The position numbers and the translations under genes were made by a program. From contig NZ_JZDQ02000016.1 in the NCBI RefSeq assembly GCF_000960475.2, forward strand, positions 1 to 64,000: 64,000 nt of DNA, in the 5' to 3' direction. The stretch is from Nocardioides luteus (GTDB lineage Bacteria; Actinomycetota; Actinomycetes; Propionibacteriales; Nocardioidaceae). The notes beneath the pieces are model-generated. The model was not told the DNA's origin. It ran no database searches and saw only the letters and a program-made list of their open reading frames with translations. Positions 55,798 through 63,533 of the stretch are shown piece by piece. How positions within the stretch are numbered: the stretch's first letter is position 1; every line of letters starts with the position of its first letter.

Positions 55798-56207
55798 CCC
55801 TGCACGCCTGCCTCGTCGAAGCGGGCACGATTGTGCTGGATCTCATCGTGATGGGTGCCTGCCCAGTCGATCAGAGCAGCGACGGCGTCGAGGAGGGTGG
55901 CACCCAGATCGGTCAGCGCGTACTCGACCCGCGGGGGCACCTCGGGATAGGCCGTCCGGGTGACCAGGCCGTCACGCTGCAGCTGACGAAGCGTATGCGT
56001 GAGCATGCGCTGGGAGATCCCCGGGATGGAACGCTGTAGGTCGGTGTAGCGCAGGGATCCCTCTGCCAGGGTGCCGATCACGAAGACGGTCCACTTGTCC
56101 CCGGCGCGATCGACGATCTGCCGGATCGTCTCGCCCTGCTCCGCGGGCCAGCTGGCGCATGGACCCGCCACCGCGGCGGTCCGCCCGTCTCTCGCGTCAG
56201 CACGCAT
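55794..56207 (-). CDS. HxlR-family redox-responsive regulator, QorR-like
   Basis: 137 residues from the ATG at 56207, with GGAAGG upstream; a frame open to 56291 is not preferred. HxlR winged helix: DKWTVFVIGTL, RYTDLQRSIPGISQRMLTHTL, then RTAYPEVPPRVEYALTDLG. A single N-terminal cysteine lies at residue 17 (AVAGPCASW). In YodB and QorR the corresponding cysteine senses quinones and diamide, and QorR of Corynebacterium, from memory, uses Cys17 and represses a divergent quinone oxidoreductase. Here the divergent gene is also a quinone oxidoreductase, so the same logic is likely. Confidence 0.85.
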   Translation of the reverse strand: MRADARDGRTAAVAGPCASWPAEQGETIRQIVDRAGDKWTVFVIGTLAEGSLRYTDLQRSIPGISQRMLTHTLRQLQRDGLVTRTAYPEVPPRVEYALTDLGATLLDAVAALIDWAGTHHDEIQHNRARFDEAGVQG

Positions 56208-56280
56208 GACGCACCTTCCCTTCCGGTTGCGCACACGGATGTGCCTTTTGTAGCGCCTTCCATTCTCACTCATCATGTGG

Positions 56281-56297
56281 TTACGCACCAATAGTAA
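56281..56297. promoter_or_regulatory. Candidate HxlR operator between regulator and quinone oxidoreductase
   Basis: TTACGCACCAATAGTAA has TTAC/GTAA arms around a 9-base centre, in the 158-bp space between the divergent starts. HxlR regulators such as QorR and YodB bind short inverted repeats with TTAC/GTAA-like ends. The arms are only 4 bases, so this is weak evidence. Confidence 0.35.
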
Positions 56298-56365
56298 GAA
56301 ACGGCGTCACAGGATGTCGCCTGACAAACACCGGGTGCCCCACCGTCCACTTCTGGAGGAAGACC

Positions 56366-57265
56366 ATGACCATGCGCGCTGCGACCGTTTCCCGCTTCGG
56401 CGGTCCCGAGGCGGTCGAGATCACCGAGCATCCGGTGCCCGAGCCGGGCGACGGGCAGGTACGCATCAGGGTGAAAGCCGCCGCACTCAACCCGGTGGAC
56501 GCCGCCACGCGTGCCGGCGTCTTCGGAGGCCGAGGGAGGGTCGGCCTGGGCTGGGACGTCGCCGGCACGATCGACGCTGTGGGCCCCGGCGTCAACTGGT
56601 CGACCGGTGAGCGCGTCATCGCACTGGCCACCGGCCACCACAAGACGCTGGGCACCCACGCCGACTACGTCGTACTGGACGCCGACACTCTTGCACCGAC
56701 GCCCGCCACCCTCGATGACACCCAGGCGGCGACCCTGCCGCTGAACGCGACGACCGCTCTGCAGGCGCTGCGCCTCCTCGATCTGGCCCCCGGTCAGCGG
56801 CTGCTGGTCACCGGCGCCGGTGGGGGCGTCGGCGCGCACGCGGTGGAGCTGGCACACCAGCAGGGCCTGCAGGTCACCGGGACCGGCTCCCCGGCCTCCG
56901 AGGAGTTCGTCCGCGCCCGCGGAGCCGATCACTTCCTGGCACGCGGAGAGACCCCTGAAGCAGGAGGCTTCGACGGCGTGCTGGACGCCGCGGGGCTGGG
57001 ACCGTCCGCGCTCGCGGCGGTCCGCGACGCGGGCACCTACGCCGGCCTGTGGCCCGGGAGCGAACCGGCCTCTGAGCGCGGCATCCGCGTCGAGGCCATC
57101 AGCGTGCAGTCCGACGGCGCCCAGCTGACCGAGCTGTCCAGGCTGGCCGACCGGGGCGTGCTGTTCCCCAGGGTCGCGCACGCCTATCCGCTGGAGGCTG
57201 CCGGAAAGGCCCACGCGCGGCTGGCCGACGGCGGTCTGTCCGGACGGATCGTCCTCATCCCCTGA
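56366..57265 (+). CDS. Medium-chain quinone oxidoreductase (NADPH-type)
   Basis: 299 residues. A GroES-like N-terminal domain (VRIRVKAAALNPVD, then GWDVAGTIDAVGPGVNW) and a nucleotide-binding domain with VTGAGGGVGAHAVEL. No structural zinc cysteines, so it belongs to the zinc-independent quinone reductase/crotonyl-like MDR subgroup. It reduces quinones with NADPH, avoiding semiquinone redox cycling. It is divergent from the QorR-like HxlR gene and is its most likely target. Confidence 0.92.
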   Translation: MTMRAATVSRFGGPEAVEITEHPVPEPGDGQVRIRVKAAALNPVDAATRAGVFGGRGRVGLGWDVAGTIDAVGPGVNWSTGERVIALATGHHKTLGTHADYVVLDADTLAPTPATLDDTQAATLPLNATTALQALRLLDLAPGQRLLVTGAGGGVGAHAVELAHQQGLQVTGTGSPASEEFVRARGADHFLARGETPEAGGFDGVLDAAGLGPSALAAVRDAGTYAGLWPGSEPASERGIRVEAISVQSDGAQLTELSRLADRGVLFPRVAHAYPLEAAGKAHARLADGGLSGRIVLIP

Positions 57266-57381
57266 ACCCTTCGGCTCCAGGACGTACGGATCGGCTGTCC
57301 GGAACGTGGGCGAGCCAGTGCAACACATGTTCCCGTTGGCGCGTGATGAAGACACACATCGCCCGGACTCGGAGGGTTCAC

Positions 57382-57981
57382 ATGAAGCAGCTCGTCGTCT
57401 TCCTTCTCATCGGCGCGCTCGCACCCGTGCTGGGGCCGGTTCTCAGCGCCCAGGCGCTGCCGCCCGACCTCGTCTGCGACGGCAGCTACCACCACCGGAC
57501 GTTCCGCAACGTGGTCGTCCCGGACGACGCCCGCTGCGTGATCACCACTTCCAGGATCACCGGCAACGTCCGCACCACCGGTGCACCGAGAGTGGTCAGC
57601 ATCACCGACACGAACGTCGGCCGGAACATCCACGTCCGCAACGTCGTCGAACGCGTCACCATCGGGGCCACGGGGTGCCGCGTGGACCCGGTGGCCGGAC
57701 GAAATCTCATGGTCCGCAACTCCCGCAACGTGGCGATCTGCGAGATGTCGATCGCCAACAATGTGGTGGTACGCGACAACCGGGGGACCTTGATGGTCCG
57801 GGACAACAAGGCGTGCAACAACCTCCGCGTCGTCGGCAATCACGTGCGGTCCCTGCGTGTGCTCAGGAACTCCTACGCCGGCAACTTCTCGGTGGCACGC
57901 AACAGCTGGGTGGACCGCAAGATCGTGAGGGACAACGTGGCGCTTCACCAGAACCCCGCCGCGTGCCGTCGGGCTGGATGA
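57382..57981 (+). CDS. Secreted protein with beta-helix-like repeats
   Basis: 199 residues from the ATG at 57382, with GGAGGG upstream; an ATG at 57343 is less likely. The signal peptide is KQLVVFLLIGALAPVLGPVL, cleaved near AQA. The mature chain is a run of short Asn-rich strands: RNVVVPDDARC, GRNIHVRNV, GRNLMVRNSRN, NNVVVRDNRG, NLRVVGNHV, LRNSYAGN, ARNSWVD. Their regular Asn/Val spacing suggests a right-handed beta-helix, and several cysteines may be disulfide-bonded. No enzyme motif is recognised. Extracellular carbohydrate-binding or adhesive role is possible but unproven. Confidence 0.8.
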   Translation: MKQLVVFLLIGALAPVLGPVLSAQALPPDLVCDGSYHHRTFRNVVVPDDARCVITTSRITGNVRTTGAPRVVSITDTNVGRNIHVRNVVERVTIGATGCRVDPVAGRNLMVRNSRNVAICEMSIANNVVVRDNRGTLMVRDNKACNNLRVVGNHVRSLRVLRNSYAGNFSVARNSWVDRKIVRDNVALHQNPAACRRAG

Positions 57982-58081
57982 CTGATTCCACGCCACCTCA
58001 CGATCCCCACACGAACGCACCCCGGGGGCCGAGTGACGGCGTGCCCGCGGACGCGCCGGCGAGCAGGAGCACACGGGACGA

Positions 58082-59230
58082 CTAGGGGGCGGCACGGACC
58101 AGTGCGCGCCTCAGGCGGCCGACCGGAACCTTGCGGCCGTAGGCGACCACGGTCGGGTTCGCGCCGGGCGACTCCCAGCGCAGGACCGCGTCACCCGCGT
58201 CGACGTCGCCCTCGATCGAGGTGGGATCGCCGTTCACCGGCAGGGGGCCGACGACCTTGACGGGAAGGCCGAGGATCTCGGTCCAGAAGTAGTCGTCCCT
58301 CGGGGGATGTGGCCGCGGCTCGCCCAGGATCGAGGCAGCAGCCACCTTGCCCTGCGCCACTGCGTTGGACCAGAACGGCGCCCGGCTGGCTCGCTCACCC
58401 GTGCCGGGGATCAGGTAGGCGACGTCCCCTGCGGCGTACACGCCAGGAATCGACGTCGAGCACCGCTCGTCGATCGCAACGCCCACGGAGTCCGCGAGGC
58501 CGGTCCCCGACAGCCAGGCCACGGCTGGTACGTCACCGGCGCAGGTGATGACGAGGTCCGCGGACTGCGTGCTTCCGTCCGACAGAGCCACACCGGTCAC
58601 CGGATCGCCGACCAGGTGAACGTGCTCGGCTGCCTGGATCAGGCGGACTCCGTGTCGGGTGAGGTGAGCACCGACACGCTCGGACACAAAGGGGCCGAGG
58701 TGTCGGAGCAACGGGGGTTCGCTGTCGACCACCGTGACTTCGACTCCCTGCGCCACGCAGGCGCTGGCCACTTCCAGGCCGAGGAATCCCGCGCCCACGA
58801 CGATCGCCGATCGGGCGCGCTCGATGCGCCGACGGATCAGGCGGGCATCCGCGAGCGTTCGCAGGACCAGCTCTCCGGCCTGGGCCGTCCGGGCCAGGCG
58901 TCGGGCGTCTGCCCCGGTCGCGATGAGAAGCGCATCGTAGGGGACGAACCGTCCGTCGGCCGTGGACACGATCCGCGACGAGGCGTCGAGTCCCACCGCT
59001 GCGGACCTGATGTACGCCAGGTCGAGATCCGCGTGAGGGTAGGCGAGGTGGGCCTCGTACGTCGCCTCTCGCAGCACCTCCTTGGACAGCGGTGGTCGCG
59101 CGTAGGCGCCCTCAGGCTCACGTCCGATCATGGTCAGACTGCCGGCGTAGCCCCGCCTACGCAGCTCCCGCGCAGCGGTCAACCCGGCGATCGACTCCCC
59201 CACGATGACGACGGCGCCGGGCCGATTCAC
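58082..59230 (-). CDS. Ferredoxin reductase (FAD, NAD(P)H)
   Basis: 382 residues from the GTG at 59230, which overlaps the ferredoxin stop as GTGA. FAD-binding VVIVGESIAGLTAAREL at the start, the NAD(P)H-binding VVGAGFLGLEVAS in the middle and the C-terminal TSIPGVYAAGDVAY motif. This is the putidaredoxin-reductase type that passes electrons from NAD(P)H through a ferredoxin to a P450. It is directly downstream of the ferredoxin and P450 and completes a class I P450 electron chain. Confidence 0.94.
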   Translation of the reverse strand: MNRPGAVVIVGESIAGLTAARELRRRGYAGSLTMIGREPEGAYARPPLSKEVLREATYEAHLAYPHADLDLAYIRSAAVGLDASSRIVSTADGRFVPYDALLIATGADARRLARTAQAGELVLRTLADARLIRRRIERARSAIVVGAGFLGLEVASACVAQGVEVTVVDSEPPLLRHLGPFVSERVGAHLTRHGVRLIQAAEHVHLVGDPVTGVALSDGSTQSADLVITCAGDVPAVAWLSGTGLADSVGVAIDERCSTSIPGVYAAGDVAYLIPGTGERASRAPFWSNAVAQGKVAAASILGEPRPHPPRDDYFWTEILGLPVKVVGPLPVNGDPTSIEGDVDAGDAVLRWESPGANPTVVAYGRKVPVGRLRRALVRAAP

Positions 59231-59424
59231 GGGATCTCCCGCAGGGCCGCCACCGGACACGAGGCGATGGCGGCGCGGGCCCGGACCAGCTCTTCGGATC
59301 CGACCTCGGCCCCTTCGGCGTGGTAGATCAGCTCGGCGTCGTCGTCGAGGGAGAAGAGGTCGGGAGCCTGTTCGGCGCAGAGACCGTGGCCCTCGCACCG
59401 GTCGTAGTGGACTTGGATCTTCAT
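59227..59424 (-). CDS. 3Fe-4S ferredoxin of a P450 system
   Basis: 65 residues. Cysteines occur in CEGHGLC and, after about 40 residues, in ASCPVAA, giving the C-x5-C...CP pattern with a His in place of the cysteine that would complete a 4Fe-4S site. This indicates a single 3Fe-4S cluster, as in Streptomyces P450 ferredoxins. It lies 5 bases after the P450 stop and 4 bases overlap the reductase, so the three genes are one coupled operon that delivers electrons to the P450. Confidence 0.94.
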   Translation of the reverse strand: MKIQVHYDRCEGHGLCAEQAPDLFSLDDDAELIYHAEGAEVGSEELVRARAAIASCPVAALREIP

Positions 59425-59429
59425 GGCGG

Positions 59430-60617
59430 TCACCTCGCGGGGATCAGCTCGAGCGGAAGGTGCTCGAGGCGGTGGATGATGTTGTTGACGGCCCACACCG
59501 GCTTTCCGGTGAGCTCGATTCGTTCGACCCCGTCGAGCAGGTGACCGAGGATCGTCCGCGTCTCGAGCCGGGCCAGCCCCTGGCCGGCACATCCATGGGC
59601 GCCGTGACCGAACCCGAGCTGCTGCGTCGCGTCCCGGGTGATGTCGAAGGCCTCCGGCGAGTCCCACACCAGCTCGTCCCGGTTCGCGGAGGCGTACATG
59701 ACCAGCACCCGGCTCCCCGCGGGCAGCTCCACGTCGGCGAGGGTCGTGTCGGCGGCGACCTTCCGGCTGAACGCGCGCAGCGGTGATTCCAGGCGGACGA
59801 CCTCGTTGATGGCGTTCGACAGCAGGCCGCGATCTGCCCGCAGCGCCTGCCACTGGTCAGGGTGCAGGGCGAACAGGTAGAGCGCACTGGCGATGGCGCT
59901 GAGGGTCGTGTCGATCGAGGGCGCCAGGTAGTCGACGAGCAGCTTCGGGCATTCCGCGGCATCCAGACGGCCCTCATCGACAGCCTGCAGCAGGTCGCCA
60001 CCCAGGCTGCCCTCACGCAGCCGGCGGTCCTTGGCGACACCATGGGCGTAGCGCAGCATCTGCACGCTCGGCCGGATGCTACGGACCGCCTGGCCGTTCA
60101 TCGGGCCGAGTGCGTCGAACGTCGCCGCGCCCCATGCCAGCAGACGGTCCCGTCCCTCCTCGGGCCAGCCGACCAGGTCGGGGACGATGGACATCGGCAG
60201 CGCCGTCGCCAGGTCCTCGACACCGTCGATCCGGCCGCGTTCGAGGGCCGAGGCCACGACGCGTCCGGCTTGGGCGTCCACCTGGTCGTGCATCTCACGA
60301 AGCGCGCGAGGCGTGAGTCGGTGGGCAACGAGCTTGCGTCGCTCGTCGTGCTGGGCTCCGTCGCTGTTCAGCGTCGTGCCGCGAGCGAGCCGGTTGGTGA
60401 CCGGGTTGAGCGCCACACCCGCGCCCGACACGAAGGTCGAGTCGTCCAGGAGCGCGGCCTTGCACTCTGCGTACCGCGGCAGGGCGAACACCTTGTGGCG
60501 CTCCAGCCAGACCACGGGCCCCTGGGCGCGAAGCCTGGAGTAGTGGGGGTAGGGGTCCAGGATCGCCGAACGGGAGTACAGGTCCCCGGCGTCGCTGGAT
60601 GCGAATCTCTGCGGCAT
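59430..60617 (-). CDS. Cytochrome P450
   Basis: 395 residues, soluble. The heme loop is FGHGAHGCAG with axial Cys343. The I-helix motif reads APSIDTT, with acid Asp236 and Thr237 kept, while the conserved Ala-Gly that normally precedes it is Pro-Ser. The ExxR motif is in NEVVRLES. The substrate is unknown. Genes for its ferredoxin and reductase follow immediately, and a PucR regulator is divergent 126 bases away. With the amidohydrolase and flavin hydroxylase beyond, it looks like part of a pathway for an aromatic or heterocyclic compound (inference). Confidence 0.95.
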   Translation of the reverse strand: MPQRFASSDAGDLYSRSAILDPYPHYSRLRAQGPVVWLERHKVFALPRYAECKAALLDDSTFVSGAGVALNPVTNRLARGTTLNSDGAQHDERRKLVAHRLTPRALREMHDQVDAQAGRVVASALERGRIDGVEDLATALPMSIVPDLVGWPEEGRDRLLAWGAATFDALGPMNGQAVRSIRPSVQMLRYAHGVAKDRRLREGSLGGDLLQAVDEGRLDAAECPKLLVDYLAPSIDTTLSAIASALYLFALHPDQWQALRADRGLLSNAINEVVRLESPLRAFSRKVAADTTLADVELPAGSRVLVMYASANRDELVWDSPEAFDITRDATQQLGFGHGAHGCAGQGLARLETRTILGHLLDGVERIELTGKPVWAVNNIIHRLEHLPLELIPAR

Positions 60618-60743
60618 GTTCGCTCCTCGAACTTGGTGCTGGCTCCGAATGAGTCTCAGACAACGGAGCCCGCGACCGGAAGGGCGTAATGTCGTAGAAT
60701 TGGCTTACTTTTGGGCTGAATGCACATCAAGGAAGGTGGGCCG

Positions 60744-62012
60744 ATGAGCCTCGGACTGGTCAGAGCCTGGGAACCACCGTCTCCTCGGCTGGCCGGCCTT
60801 CTCCGGCAAGCCGTCCTGACGATGCTCGACCAGGTCGAGGAGCTGCTCGCGACGATCGACGCCGCAAGCTTCGAGGTGAACCGTGACCTGCTCGAGCTGG
60901 CGCCCGGACTCGCCGACCCGCTGCGGGCCGCGGGCCGCTCCAACGTGACGGTCTGGGCCACGGCGAACCTTCGTAAGCCCGGCCTTCCCGTGCCCGCCAA
61001 CCTGAGCCCGGAGAACGTCGACTTCGCACGGGACGTCGTACGCCACGGGTTCGACGAGACGATCCTCAGCGGGTTCCGCGTGGGACAGAACCTGGCCGTG
61101 CAGGCCGCGACCGATGTGGCCTTCCGGGTCACCGACGACCACGACGACCTCCGTGAGCTGCTGGCGTTGGTGTCGCGGTCGATCTTCGCCTACGTCGAGG
61201 AGACGCTCGAGGGAATCAGCACGATGATCCGCGCCGAACGGTCTCAGCTGCGCGACGCGACCACGGCCGCCAGGGCCGAAGCCGTGGCACTCATCCTCGA
61301 AGGAGGACCGATCTCCGAGCGACGGGCCACCCAGATGCTCGGCTACGAGGTCGCTCGGTCGCACACAGCCACGATCGTCTGGTCCGACGAGACTCCGCCC
61401 GAGGGCGCGCTCGAGGCGACAGCCAGCAAGCTGGCCCGTGCGGGTGGTACGGCGCGTCCGCTCATTCTCCCGGTGGGACGGTCGACTCTGTGGGTCTGGC
61501 TCTCCGGGGGCGACACCGGTGACCTCGGCGCGCGACTGCGCCAGCATCTGCCAGGGGCCCTGACCGAGGATCTGCCCGAGGCTGCCGCGGACATCCGGGT
61601 TGCCATCGGCCGACCAGGACCAGGTCTCGCAGGCTTCCGCAGGAGTCACCAAGAGGCAGCGGCGACGCAGCGGCTGGCGCGGAGGCTTCCCCTGCAGAGC
61701 AACATCACCTCGTACGACGATGTCGAGGTCGTGGCGCTGGCCAGCAGCAACGAGGACCAGGCGCGCGAGTTCGTGGCCCGCACACTGGGCCCGCTCGTGG
61801 ACGCGCCCGCAGAGATCCGCGAGACCCTACGGACCTATCTCCGGCAGGAGTGCAACCTGACCCGGACTGCTCAAGTCGAGTTCGCACATCGCAACACGGT
61901 CGCCACCCGCCTGGAGCGAGCGAGAGACCTCCTGCCCCATGGGCTCACCGACCGGACCCTTCAGGTGGGCCTGGCCCTGGAGGTGACGCGCGTCATCGGA
62001 TCCGCCTCATAG
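60744..62012 (+). CDS. PucR-family transcriptional regulator
   Basis: 422 residues from the ATG at 60744, with AAGGAAGG upstream; an ATG at 60720 is possible but poorly placed. The C-terminus is the PucR HTH_30 domain (about 358-415): LRTYLRQECNLTRTAQ, then AHRNTVATRLERARDLL. The middle region resembles the GGDEF-like sensor part of this family. PucR regulators control purine or aromatic catabolic genes, usually as activators. It is divergent from the P450-ferredoxin-reductase operon and ends 6 bases from the convergent amidohydrolase gene. Confidence 0.9.
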   Translation: MSLGLVRAWEPPSPRLAGLLRQAVLTMLDQVEELLATIDAASFEVNRDLLELAPGLADPLRAAGRSNVTVWATANLRKPGLPVPANLSPENVDFARDVVRHGFDETILSGFRVGQNLAVQAATDVAFRVTDDHDDLRELLALVSRSIFAYVEETLEGISTMIRAERSQLRDATTAARAEAVALILEGGPISERRATQMLGYEVARSHTATIVWSDETPPEGALEATASKLARAGGTARPLILPVGRSTLWVWLSGGDTGDLGARLRQHLPGALTEDLPEAAADIRVAIGRPGPGLAGFRRSHQEAAATQRLARRLPLQSNITSYDDVEVVALASSNEDQAREFVARTLGPLVDAPAEIRETLRTYLRQECNLTRTAQVEFAHRNTVATRLERARDLLPHGLTDRTLQVGLALEVTRVIGSAS

Positions 62013-62018
62013 GCCATC

Positions 62019-63533
62019 TCAGCGCCGCTTGGCCGAGTGGGCGAGCATGGCCCTGAACACCCTGTTGTCCAGGCCGCGGACCTGCAGGGCCTTCCCAACG
62101 ACCCGAGCCCCGATCGCAGAGGCTCTGTCCAGTGGAAATGCTGCCCGGACGTACGTGTATGCCTGCTCGAGGCTCTGCTGGGTCGCGGCCGTGAGGATCC
62201 GATCGGCTGCCTGCTGAAGACGTGCCTCGATCCCGTGCCAGTCGGCACCCACCAGTCTCCCGTCCCGCTTGAGGATCCGGCCGTCCACCATGACCAGCTC
62301 GACGTCGCCCGCTCCGGCCTGTACGACGACGGTCTTGACCGGGTCGAGGAGAGGCGACAGGTGGTGTTCGGCGGTCCGCACCAGGATCAGGTCGGCGCGC
62401 TTCCCGATCTCCAAGGTGCCCACCTCGCCGTCCAGCCCGGCCGCGCGGGCGCCGTCAATGGTGGCTGCTCGTAAGGCGTGCTCCGTGGTCAGCTGCAACC
62501 GCTCAGGCATCACTCTGTGCTTGCCGAGCTTGTCATGGGCGGCCATCCGCCCGGCGGCCAGTGCCAAGCGCATCTGGGTGAACAGATCCCCCGAGCCTCC
62601 CGACACGATGTCAACCCCCAGGCCACAGGCCACTCCTGCGTTCCGTGCGCTGGCCCAGATCGGCGTCCCCATGCCCATCTGCATCTCGCTCTCCGGAGTC
62701 ATCGAGATCGACGCTCCGACGCTCGCGATTCGTGCCAGGTCGCGGTGACTGAGCACGTTGCCGTGCACGAAGAGTGTGCGGTCGTCGACCAGCCCCTTGG
62801 CCAGCAGTCGAGAGACGTAGCGGGTGCCGCGGGCGAACGGTCCGTTGGCGACGTGGACCGAGAACCGATGCGCGTCCAGTCGCCGGGCAAGCTCCACCTC
62901 CGGGACGGTGTAGTGCAGCGGGGCGAAGAGGAAGTCGCTGCCGGTGATGCCGAACCGGATCAGACCATCGTCGGCGGGCAGCCTCTCGGCGCGAAGCCTC
63001 TCCGCGTCTTGGTGGCGCCAACGGGAGCTGAAGGTTCGTTCGGTCTCGAGGGGCACGTCGGCGTCAGCCACGTCGGGCAGGCCGTAGCAGTAGACGGCCC
63101 GGATGCCGGCCTTCTCCAGACCTGTGAGCAACGCGTCGGCATGGTCCGGGGTGGCGACCAGGTGGGCATTGTCGACCACCGTTGTCACACCGGCGTTCAG
63201 CGCGTCGAGCGCACCGGCGTAGTTGCCCAGTTCCGCGTCACCGGCGGTGAAGTGCGGTGCATAGCCGTAACGCACCAGGGCCATGTAGTCGTACAGGGTC
63301 CCGTCGGCCAAGGTGGCTCGCAGGAGCGACTGCCAGGTGTGCCGGTGGGTGTCGACCATACCGGGCATGACGATGCCAGCGCGCGCGTCGATCACCTCGG
63401 CATCGGTGACGCCGAGATCCTGCCCGATCGCGGCGATCCGGCCGTCCTCGACCAACAGCTGGTTGAGTCCGGGCGGAGCCGGTTCGGCCACCGTCAGCAG
63501 GTTGGCGTTGGTGATCAGTACGCGTCGGGACAT
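62019..63533 (-). CDS. Amidohydrolase-superfamily deaminase/chlorohydrolase-like enzyme
   Basis: 504 residues from the ATG at 63533. The metal site starts with DTHRH (His63, His65); further motifs are FVHGNVLSH (His ligand) and GLGVDIVSGGSGDLF (catalytic Asp) with LEIGKRADLILV and the C-terminal composite beta domain. This is the TrzN/AtzA, cytosine/guanine deaminase side of the superfamily, acting on C-N or C-Cl bonds of heterocycles. Its substrate is unknown. The start overlaps the upstream flavin hydroxylase gene by 19 bases, so the two are coupled. Confidence 0.92.
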   Translation of the reverse strand: MSRRVLITNANLLTVAEPAPPGLNQLLVEDGRIAAIGQDLGVTDAEVIDARAGIVMPGMVDTHRHTWQSLLRATLADGTLYDYMALVRYGYAPHFTAGDAELGNYAGALDALNAGVTTVVDNAHLVATPDHADALLTGLEKAGIRAVYCYGLPDVADADVPLETERTFSSRWRHQDAERLRAERLPADDGLIRFGITGSDFLFAPLHYTVPEVELARRLDAHRFSVHVANGPFARGTRYVSRLLAKGLVDDRTLFVHGNVLSHRDLARIASVGASISMTPESEMQMGMGTPIWASARNAGVACGLGVDIVSGGSGDLFTQMRLALAAGRMAAHDKLGKHRVMPERLQLTTEHALRAATIDGARAAGLDGEVGTLEIGKRADLILVRTAEHHLSPLLDPVKTVVVQAGAGDVELVMVDGRILKRDGRLVGADWHGIEARLQQAADRILTAATQQSLEQAYTYVRAAFPLDRASAIGARVVGKALQVRGLDNRVFRAMLAHSAKRR

